NCBI GenBank assembly: GCA_015487265.1
Contig: WFQD01000254.1
Location: forward strand, 1-43,805
Length of the DNA: 43,805 nt
Reading direction: 5' to 3'
Source: Sulfurimonas sp.
GTDB lineage: Bacteria; Campylobacterota; Campylobacteria; Campylobacterales; Sulfurimonadaceae
Shown here piece by piece: positions 16,034 through 25,089 of this stretch (position 1 is the first letter of the stretch; each line of letters opens with the position of its first letter). A program made the translations under genes and the position numbers. The notes below the pieces were generated by a model. That model was not told the DNA's origin. It saw only the letters and a program-made list of their open reading frames with translations, and did not search any database.

Positions 16034-16918
16034 ATGAAAAAAATACTCTTACTAACAACACTTCTCACAACAATGCTTTTTGCCTCACTACGAGTCGATA
16101 CAACATACTCTACTATGGGTCTCATCACACAAAAGATTGGTGGTGATTTAGTTAACGTCACGGTACTGGGAAGTGCAAAGTATGACCCACACTTTATCGT
16201 ACTAAAGCCCTCACTTATCTCTAAACTTCGCCGTGCTGATTTACTCATCATGAATGGAGGGGGTTTAGAGCTTGGTTGGTTGCCTCCACTTCTTAGAGCT
16301 GCGAACAATGCAAAAATCCAAAATGGGATGGTAGGCTTACTCGATATGTCACACTACATCAGTATGATAGATGTCCCGAGTTCTGTCTCTCGTGCCTTTG
16401 GTGATGTCCATGCACAAGGAAATCCTCACTTTGCAACCGACCCCCATCAAGTCCTTGTCATGGCAAAAGCCATCAAAGAAAAGCTCATATAACTTGACCC
16501 TGAAAATGAAACAATATATCAAGCAAATTTTGATGCCTTTACAACAAAGTGGCAAAAATATCTCCAAAGTTTTGATGCAAAAATGCAAACTTGTCCTACA
16601 AAAAAAGTTGTTCAGTACCATGAGCTCTATAACTATTTTCTCAAACGCTATGACATCCAAAACATTGGAAACATTGAACCCATTCCTGGGATTTCACCGA
16701 GTTCTAAACACACTTTAGCCCTCATTATGAGTATGCGACAAAACCATGTGAAAACCATTTTACAAGATGTGTACCATGAGAAAAAAACAGCGAAGTTTAT
16801 TGCAAGCAAAACAGGAGCAAAAGTGCAAGTTATTCCCCATGACATTCGTTCAGTCAAAGGAAGCAACACTTTAGAGGAATTCTACAACATTATCGGCAAA
16901 AGAATATGCAACCAGTAG
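16034..16918 (+). pseudogene. Second ZnuA-type substrate-binding protein with in-frame TAA
   Basis: The frame encodes 294 codons with one internal TAA at codon 153 (16490-16492) and no frameshift. A signal peptide (residues 1-17, ending LFAS) precedes a cluster A-I fold. Candidate zinc ligands are H53 (DPHFIVL), H132 (NPHFATD) and, after the stop, H196 (QYHELY). The stop falls in a run KEKLI-stop-LDPENE where a glutamate codon is likely ancestral (GAA to TAA). Without readthrough the product would be the N-terminal lobe only and could not bind zinc normally. The end overlaps the permease start by 13 nt, so the operon architecture is intact. Confidence 0.8.
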
Positions 16919-17640
16919 CCATCCTCTGGCCTGCCTTTTTTTTAGCCATTTTACTCGTCTATATCCATGCCATTTTTGGTGTGGAGATTATCAAACGTGG
17001 GGTCATTTTTACAGACCTTGCCATCGGGCAAATCGCAGCGATTGGTATGGCTTTGAGTGTTGCATTTTTGGGAGGTGAGTACCAAACACCGCTCACACTT
17101 TTATTTGCCATTTTTGCTGCACTCCTCATTGCTTGGGCGACGAAACGGGTGAAAAATGTCGAAGCTTTTATCGGTTTACTCTATGCCCTTGGTATCTCTT
17201 CGATTATGCTTGTCCTTGCCAAAAGTAGTGAAGGCACCGAACTCTTTTCTAAACTCAGTGCTGCAGATATTCTCTTCACATCTCCTCACGATTTACTCAT
17301 AGATGCAAGCATATACATCCCCATATCCTTAGTCATGTTTTTTATCTATCCTCGCTTGCAAGGTACACTCAAGGAGCTGACATTTTTTATCATGCTTGCG
17401 TTTACTGTCACTTCATCGGTACAATCAGCAGGAGTTTTAGTTGTATTTGCACTCCTCATAGCACCCGCTTATTCAGCAATCATACAAAACAGATTGAAGC
17501 CTTTAACTTTTGCTTGGATGTTTGGAAGTTTAGGCATTATCGTAGCACTTTTTGTTTCGTATAATTTTGATTTACCTACGGGTTACACCATTATTTTTGT
17601 GACAATTGTATCAGCTCTTTTGAGTACTCTTTTTTATTAA
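16906..17640 (+). CDS. Second ZnuB-type metal ABC permease
   Basis: A 244-residue ABC-3 family permease with about eight hydrophobic helices. It has VEIIKRGVIFTDLAIGQIAAIG (family cytoplasmic loop, about residues 22-43) and VFALLIAPAYSAI (about 180-192), equivalent to the ATPase-contact region. The frame is intact, unlike the two genes before it. No ATPase gene is encoded beside it, so it would have to use ZnuC from 2965-3738 or one encoded elsewhere. It starts inside the second znuA gene and is probably translationally coupled to it, so the upstream nonsense codon may reduce its expression. Confidence 0.85.
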   Translation: MQPVAILWPAFFLAILLVYIHAIFGVEIIKRGVIFTDLAIGQIAAIGMALSVAFLGGEYQTPLTLLFAIFAALLIAWATKRVKNVEAFIGLLYALGISSIMLVLAKSSEGTELFSKLSAADILFTSPHDLLIDASIYIPISLVMFFIYPRLQGTLKELTFFIMLAFTVTSSVQSAGVLVVFALLIAPAYSAIIQNRLKPLTFAWMFGSLGIIVALFVSYNFDLPTGYTIIFVTIVSALLSTLFY

Positions 17641-17652
17641 GGGTACCCTTAA
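17637..17652. repeat. Perfect 16-bp palindrome at the end of the zinc cluster
   Basis: TTAAGGGTACCCTTAA is fully self-complementary and overlaps the permease stop codon. It lies about 46 nt before the WD40-like gene. There is no adjacent T-run, so a simple terminator is unlikely; an operator or a transcript-end hairpin are options. Confidence 0.6.
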
Positions 17653-17697
17653 GCTAAATAGATGTAAAATATCCCCATCTAATACTTATGGAAAATT

Positions 17698-19815
17698 ATG
17701 CCAATAGCGACAGAAGCCTTTAAAGAGCGTTCAAACATTACTTCCTTAGCACTTTTAGATAAAGAGCATCTTGCCTATTCTAGTGTCTATCATGGCATTC
17801 GAATTTTGCAACTCTCTGACTACAAGACAAAGCATAAAATCACCTTTGATGAACTCTCCTCTAAAAGTACTGCGTTTTGTTTTAATGATGACAAATCACT
17901 CATGGCATTTGCGACACACAACAGCATTTATATCCTTAGCATACTCACAAAAAAAATCATTAAAACCATTAAAGTGGGCAAAGCCATTGTGCTCAAACTC
18001 ATTTTTTGCGATAAATATATTATTGCAGGAACTGACAAAGGCAGAGTCCTCCAGTACCGCTACAACAACTCTACACAACTCGCACGGATTTGCTCTTTTA
18101 TTCCTGCAAACAAAAGAGATACAACAAGCTATGTGAGTGCATTTAGTGTGTGTGAAAACTATTTAGCTTCTACGGGTCATGGGGGTGCACTCTACCTCTT
18201 TGATGTTTTCTCTCATGCACAAAGAAGAACACTTATTCCATCAGGTAATCGCATCGATGCCTTACATTTTCTTGACAAAGAACGGCTTGTGAGTGCAGAT
18301 ATTCATGGCAATATCATCGTCCATTTTCTCTTAGACCCCGATAAAAATGTCACCATTGATGCCCCTTTTGAAAATGTTAGACAAATTATTGCTATGCCAA
18401 ATCCGCGCTTTATTGTCATTCTTGGAAAAGAGTCATACATTAGTCTCATTGACATAGAAGATGCAAAAGTTGCACAAGTCAAGTATGTACAATTTCCTGC
18501 AACCCCAGTAGAAATGCTCCTTGTTCATGAAGAACTTTTACTTGTTGCCCTTGCAAATCAAACAGTAATGGAAGTCAAACTTATCAGTGCAAAACAACTC
18601 CGTACAGCACTTATCTATAATGAAATTGTAGAAGCATATGACTTAGTGGAACAAGAATTGATGTTGCGTTATACACGAGAGTATAAACTCCTTGAAAAAC
18701 GTTTCAAAAGCATTTACGAAGAAGCCGCTGCTGCTTTAGTGAGTCAAAACAAACCCCTTGCACTCAAAACACTCAACATTGTCAAAGATGTTCCTGAAAA
18801 GAAAAAAGAGATTGATGCCCTATTTCGTGCCTTTGAAGAGTATAGTCGCTTTAAAGTTATTTACTTAGAGAAAAAATATGCCCATGCTTATGCTATGGCT
18901 GAAAAATACCCACCCTTAAAACTCTCTCCTCTTTTTAAAAAAATTGAAGAGGCTTGGATAGACAACTTTACCAATGCACAACGACATGTTTTAATGGGCA
19001 ATGTAGGCAATGCACAAGTACTGCTTGATGAGTATATTACTATCATTTCAAAAAGAGAGATTATCACCCTTTTACTGCGTCAAGATAAAGATTACATAGC
19101 ATTTCTTAAAGCAATTAGCGAAAAAGATGCACAAACAGTAGAGGATTTAGCCTATAAACATCCAAATTTCACAACAACCCCTACCTATATCGCCTTAAAA
19201 AATTCTACGAAAAAAAATATGCAGAGTGTCGAAAAATACATTCATGAAGGCAAGCTCCTCCAAGCAAAAGAGTTACTCCAGCAAATCAAACCAACACTCT
19301 CTCTCAAAAAAGAGTTAAAAAAACTCCACCGCAGACTACAAGAGATGGCACAACTCAAACATGCTTATAAGAATAACGATTTTAAAACTTGTTATGAACT
19401 TTTAGATACCTATTATTATCTCAATACCACACAATTAGGTGTCCTACTCAATAAACACTGGATAGAACTCATCGACAAGTGTGAGGAGTATGCCCTCAAA
19501 GCCAACCCAAATGCCATTAAAACAACACTTAACACCCTTCTGCTTGTTACAACACGGACAAGCCGTATCGGTGATTTACTCAGAGTGAGCTTTCATGCAA
19601 AAATCAAAGCGTATTTAGTCAAACGCAGTCTCAAGGGAGCCCAAAATATTATCTACTCCTATATTGATATTTTTGGGAGTGATTGTGAAATAAAAAGCCT
19701 CATGACTCTCTATGAAAAACTCTCTAAAAAAAGACTTGCAATCACTCAAGATGGCAATAATATCATCGATAGAGATAAATGGATTAATTCTGAAGTTTTT
19801 ACTCAGCCATCATAG
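17698..19815 (+). CDS. Large WD40-like/helical-repeat cytoplasmic protein
   Basis: The 705-residue protein has no signal peptide or membrane helix. Residues 1 to about 300 are beta-rich with repeated blocks (for example FNDDKSLMAFATHNSIYILS, GTDKGRVLQYRY, LASTGHGGALYLFD, VSADIHGNIIVHFL) typical of a seven-bladed WD40-type propeller. Residues about 310-705 are helical, with TPR-like pairs such as KPLALKTLNIVKDVP. The propeller plus helical solenoid suggests a scaffold or protein-interaction role; function unknown. It follows the zinc cluster by 57 nt, so co-transcription is possible. The last 17 nt overlap the convergent fliI gene. Confidence 0.75.
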   Translation: MPIATEAFKERSNITSLALLDKEHLAYSSVYHGIRILQLSDYKTKHKITFDELSSKSTAFCFNDDKSLMAFATHNSIYILSILTKKIIKTIKVGKAIVLKLIFCDKYIIAGTDKGRVLQYRYNNSTQLARICSFIPANKRDTTSYVSAFSVCENYLASTGHGGALYLFDVFSHAQRRTLIPSGNRIDALHFLDKERLVSADIHGNIIVHFLLDPDKNVTIDAPFENVRQIIAMPNPRFIVILGKESYISLIDIEDAKVAQVKYVQFPATPVEMLLVHEELLLVALANQTVMEVKLISAKQLRTALIYNEIVEAYDLVEQELMLRYTREYKLLEKRFKSIYEEAAAALVSQNKPLALKTLNIVKDVPEKKKEIDALFRAFEEYSRFKVIYLEKKYAHAYAMAEKYPPLKLSPLFKKIEEAWIDNFTNAQRHVLMGNVGNAQVLLDEYITIISKREIITLLLRQDKDYIAFLKAISEKDAQTVEDLAYKHPNFTTTPTYIALKNSTKKNMQSVEKYIHEGKLLQAKELLQQIKPTLSLKKELKKLHRRLQEMAQLKHAYKNNDFKTCYELLDTYYYLNTTQLGVLLNKHWIELIDKCEEYALKANPNAIKTTLNTLLLVTTRTSRIGDLLRVSFHAKIKAYLVKRSLKGAQNIIYSYIDIFGSDCEIKSLMTLYEKLSKKRLAITQDGNNIIDRDKWINSEVFTQPS

Positions 19816-21106
19816 CAATAAGTGTTTCACGGGTATCTTCAAAAGGGTTTTGATAGGTCGCCCCTTGTGAAATAAACTTTTCCATTGCCTCTTTTTTTGC
19901 AATTGCCGTATCAAGTTCGCTATCGCTCCCCTGTGTGTAAGCCCCAATCCGAATCAATACTTCATTCTCTTTGAGCAGAGTGTAATAACGACGGAACTTG
20001 AGTACAGCTTTAAAATGCTCTTCATTGATAATGTCATTCATCACCCGTGAGGCGGAGTTTAAAATATGCACAGGAGGGTAAATACCAAAATCAGTCATCT
20101 CACGAGAGAGAACAATATGCCCATCTAATATAGAACGCGACTGATCGGCAATAGGGTCACTCATATCATCACCCTCAATCAACACAGTAAAAAATGCCGT
20201 AATGCTCCCTTTGCCTTCCTCTTTTCCTGCTCGCTCCATCAGTTGAGGGAGGAGAGTTAAAGAGGAGGGCGGATAGCCTTTAGAAGTAGGGGGCTCACCA
20301 AGTGCTAGCCCAATCTCACGCTGTGCCATAGCAAAACGGGTGACAGAATCCATAATGAACAAAACATCTAAACCCTGATCTTTAAAGTGTTCTGCCACAC
20401 TCATGGCAGCAAAGGCACCATACTTTCGCATCAAAGGGCTATCATCAGAGGTGGCAACGATAATGACAGTATTGGTCAAATCGCCTCCAAGATTTTTTTC
20501 TATAAACTCAGGCACCTCACGACCACGCTCACCTATGAGAGCAACCACTTTAATGGGAGCATCTGCTCCACGAACAATCATCCCCATCAGGGTTGATTTT
20601 CCAACACCGCTTCCTGCAAAAATACCAAGTTTTTGTCCCTTACCACAAGTAAGCAGTCCATCTATAGACTTCACACCCACACTAAAAACTTCATCAATCA
20701 TCCCGCGTTTCATCGCAGCAATAGGGGGCTTTATGATAGGGGAGAGCTTGGAGTTATGTATGCTCCCTTTGCCATCTATCGGTCGCATAAAAGGATCAAC
20801 CACACGTCCAAGCAGAGCATCTCCAATAGCAATATTCAAACCCGTCGAATCTAAAAAGACCTTATCCCCAGAGCAAAAACCTTCTACAAAACTAAAAGGG
20901 GTAATAAAAAATGTATTGCCATCTATTTCAGTGACCATGCCAATTGTTTCTTGTGCTGTGGTATTTGAAACAATGCGCACCATATCTGAGATACTGACAT
21001 TGAGTCCTGTAGCAGTAATCACCGTTGCATTGATTTTCACAACTTCTCCAAAAGCTACAGAATAGTTTGCATTCGAGAGTTTTTCTTTAAGAGAAGTAAA
21101 AGGCAT
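19799..21106 (-). CDS. fliI: Flagellar type III export ATPase FliI
   Basis: A 435-residue F1-beta-like ATPase powering flagellar protein export. Walker A GIFAGSGVGKST is at about residues 160-171 and Walker B VLFIMDSVTRFA near 243-254; the family box ALGEPPTSKGYPPS follows near 263-276. It lies 5 nt after folE with no obvious ribosome binding site, so it is probably translationally coupled. FliH and other partners are not in the window. A long open frame on the opposite strand (20403-21065) is a coding shadow. Confidence 0.95.
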   Translation of the reverse strand: MPFTSLKEKLSNANYSVAFGEVVKINATVITATGLNVSISDMVRIVSNTTAQETIGMVTEIDGNTFFITPFSFVEGFCSGDKVFLDSTGLNIAIGDALLGRVVDPFMRPIDGKGSIHNSKLSPIIKPPIAAMKRGMIDEVFSVGVKSIDGLLTCGKGQKLGIFAGSGVGKSTLMGMIVRGADAPIKVVALIGERGREVPEFIEKNLGGDLTNTVIIVATSDDSPLMRKYGAFAAMSVAEHFKDQGLDVLFIMDSVTRFAMAQREIGLALGEPPTSKGYPPSSLTLLPQLMERAGKEEGKGSITAFFTVLIEGDDMSDPIADQSRSILDGHIVLSREMTDFGIYPPVHILNSASRVMNDIINEEHFKAVLKFRRYYTLLKENEVLIRIGAYTQGSDSELDTAIAKKEAMEKFISQGATYQNPFEDTRETLIAMMAE

Positions 21107-21111
21107 TGGTT

Positions 21112-21699
21112 TTAAAAGCGTGTATGTGTTGGCGAGTTAATCAAAGAGAAAAATTCACTCCGTGTTTTTTCATCTTTTTTAAACAAACCTCGCAGGGCAG
21201 AGGAGGTGGTTGTAGAGTTGATTTTTTCAACACCACGCATCTCCATGCACATATGGCGTGCTTGAATCACAACAGCGACACCTTTAGGGGCAATCGCATC
21301 CATAATCGCATCTGCAATCTGTTCTGTAAGTTGTTCTTGAATCTGCATACGGCGGGCAAAAACATTGACAACACGCGGAATTTTTGAAAGCCCCACCACC
21401 TTACCATCAGGAATGTATGCCACATGCACACGACCAATGATTGGCAAAAGATGATGCTCACAAGTCGAGTAAAACTCTATATCTTTCACAAGTACCATCT
21501 CATCATTTGAACTTGTAAAAAGTGCCTTTGAGAGTATCTCTTTTGGGTCTTCTTTATACCCGCCATACATAAACTCATATGCCTTTCTTACACGTTTTGG
21601 TGTATCGAGTAAGCCCTCTCTTTGTGCGTCTTCACCCACATGCTCCATCATAACTTTTACAGCATTTTCAAATTGCTCATTATTGTGTGAATTTGACAT
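21112..21699 (-). CDS. folE: GTP cyclohydrolase I
   Basis: This 195-residue enzyme converts GTP to dihydroneopterin triphosphate, the first step of folate (and queuosine-type) synthesis. The zinc and active-site run [18 protein letters not shown] (about residues 76-93), the GLSKIPRVV motif (about 103-111) and the basic [14 protein letters not shown] region (about 153-166), which supplies the second zinc cysteine, are all present. It lies between rnj and fliI in a minus-strand run with gaps under 10 nt, so it is likely part of an rnj-folE-fliI operon. Confidence 0.95.
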   Translation of the reverse strand: MSNSHNNEQFENAVKVMMEHVGEDAQREGLLDTPKRVRKAYEFMYGGYKEDPKEILSKALFTSSNDEMVLVKDIEFYSTCEHHLLPIIGRVHVAYIPDGKVVGLSKIPRVVNVFARRMQIQEQLTEQIADAIMDAIAPKGVAVVIQARHMCMEMRGVEKINSTTTSSALRGLFKKDEKTRSEFFSLINSPTHTRF

Positions 21700-21708
21700 C
21701 TTTTGCTC

Positions 21709-23664
21709 TTAATGGACTAAAATATGTGGCACAATGAGTGGATATTTTTTCATTTTACGGAAAATATGTTTTCGTACCACTTGACGCAAGTCATTTTCTA
21801 AGGCTTTTACATTATCTATAAGTCCAGGTTTCATGTTAATTAAGAAATGTTCGACTATATCTTGCATCTCTTTTGCAAAAAACTTATCTTGTTTGTCTGG
21901 GACAATTCCAAATGTAGTGACTTTTGGATGTGATAACATTTTTGATGTTTGTTCACTGACTTCTACAACCATCATCACTACACCATCAGAAGCCAGTTTT
22001 TGTCTATCTAAAATGATGTCATCTTCGATTTTATTGTTATTTTGATTGTCAATATATGTTTTGCCAGTTTTAACAGTTTTTACTTTTCGCATATACTTTG
22101 GTGCGATTTCTATCTGCTCACCATCTGTCATCAGTAAAATATTTCTCTCAGGAACACCACAAGCAATACCTGTTTCACTATGACGTGTAACATGATTGTA
22201 CTCACCATGAATTGGCAAGAAGAATTTTGGATTCACTAAACGCAACATCAATTTTTGCTCTTCCATAGAAGCATGCCCAGAGACATGAATATCTTTACTC
22301 ATCTCAATTCTTGCACCTGCACGCTGGAGGTAGTTGAGCATACCAGAGATACTTCCTTCATTTCCAGGAATTGCACGAGAAGAGAGTACAACCAGGTCTG
22401 TTGGTTTAATTTTTATATGTCTATGCTCACCAATACTCATACGAAAGAGGGCAGAGTTAGCTTCTCCTTGTGATCCTGTTGTGACAATGAGTACATCTTT
22501 ATCTTCCATACGTGCCACATCATCTGCATCAACAAAAAGCCCTTTTGGAAAACGCAGGTAATCATACTGCATCGCAAGCTCAAGGTTACGTTCCATCGAA
22601 CGCCCAATCACACATACTTTACGATTATACTTCATCGCTTGTTCAATCGCTTGTTGCACACGGTGAATGTTTGAACTAAAAGTAGATAAAATAATTCTTC
22701 CCTCCGCCTTTGCAAACACACGCTCTAACGCAGGAGCTACACTTTTTTCAGAACCTGTCGGTACAGGATTATGTGAGTTTGTTGAATCACTTAAAAGACA
22801 TAAAACACCTTTTTCACCATAATGTGCAAGTCTGTGTAAATCCGCAGCATAGCCATCCACAGGTGTATAATCAATCTTAAAGTCACCCGTATGAATAACA
22901 GTTCCCGCTTCAGTTGTAATCGCTACAGAAGAAGAATCAATAATAGAGTGTGTCATGTGCATCCACTCTACTTCAAAATCATTTCCTATTTTATACACTT
23001 CACGTTTGACGATAGGGTTAAAGTACTTACGATGCTCTTTGATGTGGTGTTCATCAAACTTGTTGCCAATCATTGCAAGTGGAAGTGGTGTTCCATAAAT
23101 AGGAAATTGCATCTCTTTATAAAGGTAGGGCATCGCACCAATGTGGTCTTCATGCGCATGGGTAATAATAACACCTACAATCTTATGTTTTATCTCACGA
23201 AGGTATGCAAAATCTGGTATGAGAATATCTACACCATGCATTGTTTCATCAGGAAAGCTCATCCCAACATCGACTAAAATGGCCTCTTTTTCCGTTTCAA
23301 AAACCATAATGTTTCCACCGATTTCACCTAATCCACCGAGTGGTGTGACACGGATTTTTGCTTTTGTGTTTAAATCAATTTTAAAATGAGGGTTTTGTCT
23401 CTGTTTATGGGCTTCTTGATTTTTTGTTACGAACTTTCTTAAAACTTCATCTGTTGGAGCAGGTTGGCGTTTATAGCGGTTATTACGATTTTTATTACGA
23501 TTTGCATTCGCAGGTTTTTTCCCTGCTGGTTTTTCACCCTCTTTTGCATTCGGGTTTTTGTTTGGATTGGGCTTACGGTTTCTGTTATTTGGTCTTCTAG
23601 TATTTGGTTTTTTGTCTGTTTGTGGTTTTGCTTCTTGAGCAACCTCTTTGTTTTCTTCTGACAT
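21709..23664 (-). CDS. rnj: Ribonuclease J
   Basis: A 651-residue metallo-beta-lactamase/beta-CASP nuclease with endo- and 5'-exonuclease activity in mRNA decay. The catalytic HAHEDHIG motif is at about residues 169-176 and the beta-CASP and C-terminal domains follow. The first ~95 residues are an extension rich in Lys, Asn, Pro and Arg, as in Helicobacter RNase J, where the tail takes part in RNA and partner interaction. A CAGGAG site precedes ATG. ksgA ends 15 nt upstream, so the two may be co-transcribed. Confidence 0.95.
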   Translation of the reverse strand: MSEENKEVAQEAKPQTDKKPNTRRPNNRNRKPNPNKNPNAKEGEKPAGKKPANANRNKNRNNRYKRQPAPTDEVLRKFVTKNQEAHKQRQNPHFKIDLNTKAKIRVTPLGGLGEIGGNIMVFETEKEAILVDVGMSFPDETMHGVDILIPDFAYLREIKHKIVGVIITHAHEDHIGAMPYLYKEMQFPIYGTPLPLAMIGNKFDEHHIKEHRKYFNPIVKREVYKIGNDFEVEWMHMTHSIIDSSSVAITTEAGTVIHTGDFKIDYTPVDGYAADLHRLAHYGEKGVLCLLSDSTNSHNPVPTGSEKSVAPALERVFAKAEGRIILSTFSSNIHRVQQAIEQAMKYNRKVCVIGRSMERNLELAMQYDYLRFPKGLFVDADDVARMEDKDVLIVTTGSQGEANSALFRMSIGEHRHIKIKPTDLVVLSSRAIPGNEGSISGMLNYLQRAGARIEMSKDIHVSGHASMEEQKLMLRLVNPKFFLPIHGEYNHVTRHSETGIACGVPERNILLMTDGEQIEIAPKYMRKVKTVKTGKTYIDNQNNNKIEDDIILDRQKLASDGVVMMVVEVSEQTSKMLSHPKVTTFGIVPDKQDKFFAKEMQDIVEHFLINMKPGLIDNVKALENDLRQVVRKHIFRKMKKYPLIVPHILVH

Positions 23665-23679
23665 CCAAACTCCTGTTAT

Positions 23680-24453
23680 TTATAGTATTTTATAGAGTTG
23701 GTGATAGTCCTTCGTGCTGAGCTGATGAGGGCGAATGGTTAATGTAAGTTCTAATGCAGCAAATGCATCTACAAGCTTTGACTTTTCATACTCACAAGAG
23801 AGATTTTTCATTAAAGTTTTTCGAGGTTGTTGAAATGCTACTCTGAGCATATTTTCAAAATCTTTATCACTTCTATCTCTACTCTTTTGTATCAAAAAAA
23901 CAGCAGAATCAACTTTTGGCTGGGGATCAAACGCAGTTGGAGGTACTTTGACAACTATTGTTGCCTCGCCTATACTCTGAGTGATAATACCCAAAGAACC
24001 AAATACTTTTTCACCGTGTGTTGCACAAAATTTTTCTGCTACTTCAAGCTGTACCATTACTAAGATATTCTTACACATTGGATCTGCGAGTGCTTTGAGT
24101 ATAATGTTCGTAGCTATATAGTATGGCAAATTCGCCACCAAGTCATACGGCTCATCTATCAAAGTACTCTGCCAAGCTTGTAAAACATCCCCACAGTTTA
24201 AGTGGAGTCGCTTGGTATCGATCTCTTTTTCGAAGGTATCTTGTAAGAGTTTACATAAATCGGTATCTACCTCAAAAGCTTCAACACTTTTGACATCAAC
24301 TAAAAATTTAGTTAAATCACCTAAGCCAGGTCCAATTTCAACAATTTTATTGTCATTTTTGGGCATCGATTCGACGATTTTTCTTAAAACGCTCTCATCT
24401 TTTAGAAAGTTTTGTCCAAACTTTTTCTTTGCTACAACGTTTTCTTTTTTCAT
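23680..24453 (-). CDS. ksgA: 16S rRNA dimethyladenosine transferase
   Basis: The 257-residue enzyme (RsmA) dimethylates two adjacent adenines in the 3' hairpin of 16S rRNA during small-subunit assembly. Motifs FGQNFLKD (about residues 12-19), VEIGPGLGDLT (about 38-48) and NLPYYIATN (about 110-118) are those of the KsgA family. The C-terminal helical domain is intact. A perfect 13-bp inverted repeat lies 15-50 nt upstream of its start codon, between it and the CZB gene, and might control it. Confidence 0.95.
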   Translation of the reverse strand: MKKENVVAKKKFGQNFLKDESVLRKIVESMPKNDNKIVEIGPGLGDLTKFLVDVKSVEAFEVDTDLCKLLQDTFEKEIDTKRLHLNCGDVLQAWQSTLIDEPYDLVANLPYYIATNIILKALADPMCKNILVMVQLEVAEKFCATHGEKVFGSLGIITQSIGEATIVVKVPPTAFDPQPKVDSAVFLIQKSRDRSDKDFENMLRVAFQQPRKTLMKNLSCEYEKSKLVDAFAALELTLTIRPHQLSTKDYHQLYKIL

Positions 24454-24467
24454 AGGGTAGAGTGTAT

Positions 24468-24503
24468 ACTAAATATACTTATACTTTGCTAAGTATATTT
24501 AGT
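24468..24503. repeat. Perfect 13-bp inverted repeat between ksgA and the CZB gene
   Basis: Arms ACTAAATATACTT (24468-24480) and AAGTATATTTAGT (24491-24503) flank a 10-nt loop. The stem is AT-rich and has no downstream T-run on either strand, so it is not a standard terminator. It could be an operator or an mRNA 5'-end hairpin for ksgA. Confidence 0.65.
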
Positions 24504-24526
24504 TTACAGCAAGAAAAATCAAAACT

Positions 24527-24994
24527 TTAGACTAAAGTCCTTATTTTATCTTCCGATACAGCGATAAGTCTTCGCTCAAGTCTATTAATCTCTTCAAGCA
24601 ACTCTTTTGAAATTTTTTCCATCTCTACATAATGTTCTGCGGCAACTTGAGACTCTACTTCGTTTACATTTCTTCTTCTCATTCCAAGAAGTTTTGTAAA
24701 GAAACCACCCTTTGCTTTGTTGAAATAGATATTAAAAATTTGCAAATAAACATCATGAAGTTTAAAGTGAAGGCTCTCTATGCTCGCCATAGCTTCCATA
24801 GGATTATTTGCCAAAGAATTTAGCATTTGCCCATCACCATAAAACCATTTTCCAAACTTGCACTCTGTAGAGTTTACAGGAATTGCATCTTCCTCAACTT
24901 CTAAACCACTAATGAGCAACTTTGCTTTTTGTACCCATTTTATGTGTGCTGCTTTTGCGGCTCTTAAATGGTTAACAACTTCTTCTTTTTCCAT
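24527..24994 (-). CDS. Stand-alone CZB (chemoreceptor zinc-binding) domain protein
   Basis: A 155-residue helical protein. The CZB ligand set is visible: H17 (AAHIKW), C45 (ECKFGKWFYG), H76 and H80 (LHFKLHDVY). C-terminal residues 105-150 form a charged probable coiled coil. CZB domains bind zinc tightly and, in chemoreceptors or diguanylate cyclases, sense zinc or hypochlorite. Here no output domain is fused, so a partner is expected, perhaps a receptor encoded elsewhere. It has its own promoter and a GGAG site. It adds to a zinc theme with the two Znu clusters, but no direct link is shown. Confidence 0.85.
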   Translation of the reverse strand: MEKEEVVNHLRAAKAAHIKWVQKAKLLISGLEVEEDAIPVNSTECKFGKWFYGDGQMLNSLANNPMEAMASIESLHFKLHDVYLQIFNIYFNKAKGGFFTKLLGMRRRNVNEVESQVAAEHYVEMEKISKELLEEINRLERRLIAVSEDKIRTLV

Positions 24995-25022
24995 TTATGC
25001 TACTCCATATTTATATTGAATT

Positions 25023-25028
25023 CATTAT
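25023..25028 (-). promoter_or_regulatory. -10 box for the CZB gene
   Basis: TATAAT on the minus strand 28 nt upstream of the ATG at 24994, followed by a GGAG ribosome binding site. Confidence 0.45.
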
Positions 25029-25089
25029 AGTATTTTATACATTAAAGATTTCTAAACTACGAAAATATTTTTCATAAGAAGTGCGGCTA

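Noticed and set aside
14906-16492. Selenocysteine or pyrrolysine recoding at the two internal stops
   Set aside because: Both are TAA, not TGA or TAG, and no SECIS-like hairpin is apparent.
19821-19835. Partial parS-like TGTTTCACGGG
   Set aside because: Only the left half matches; within fliI and not palindromic.
20403-21065. 220-codon plus-strand frame
   Set aside because: Antisense shadow of fliI; serine/proline/isoleucine rich with no start signals.
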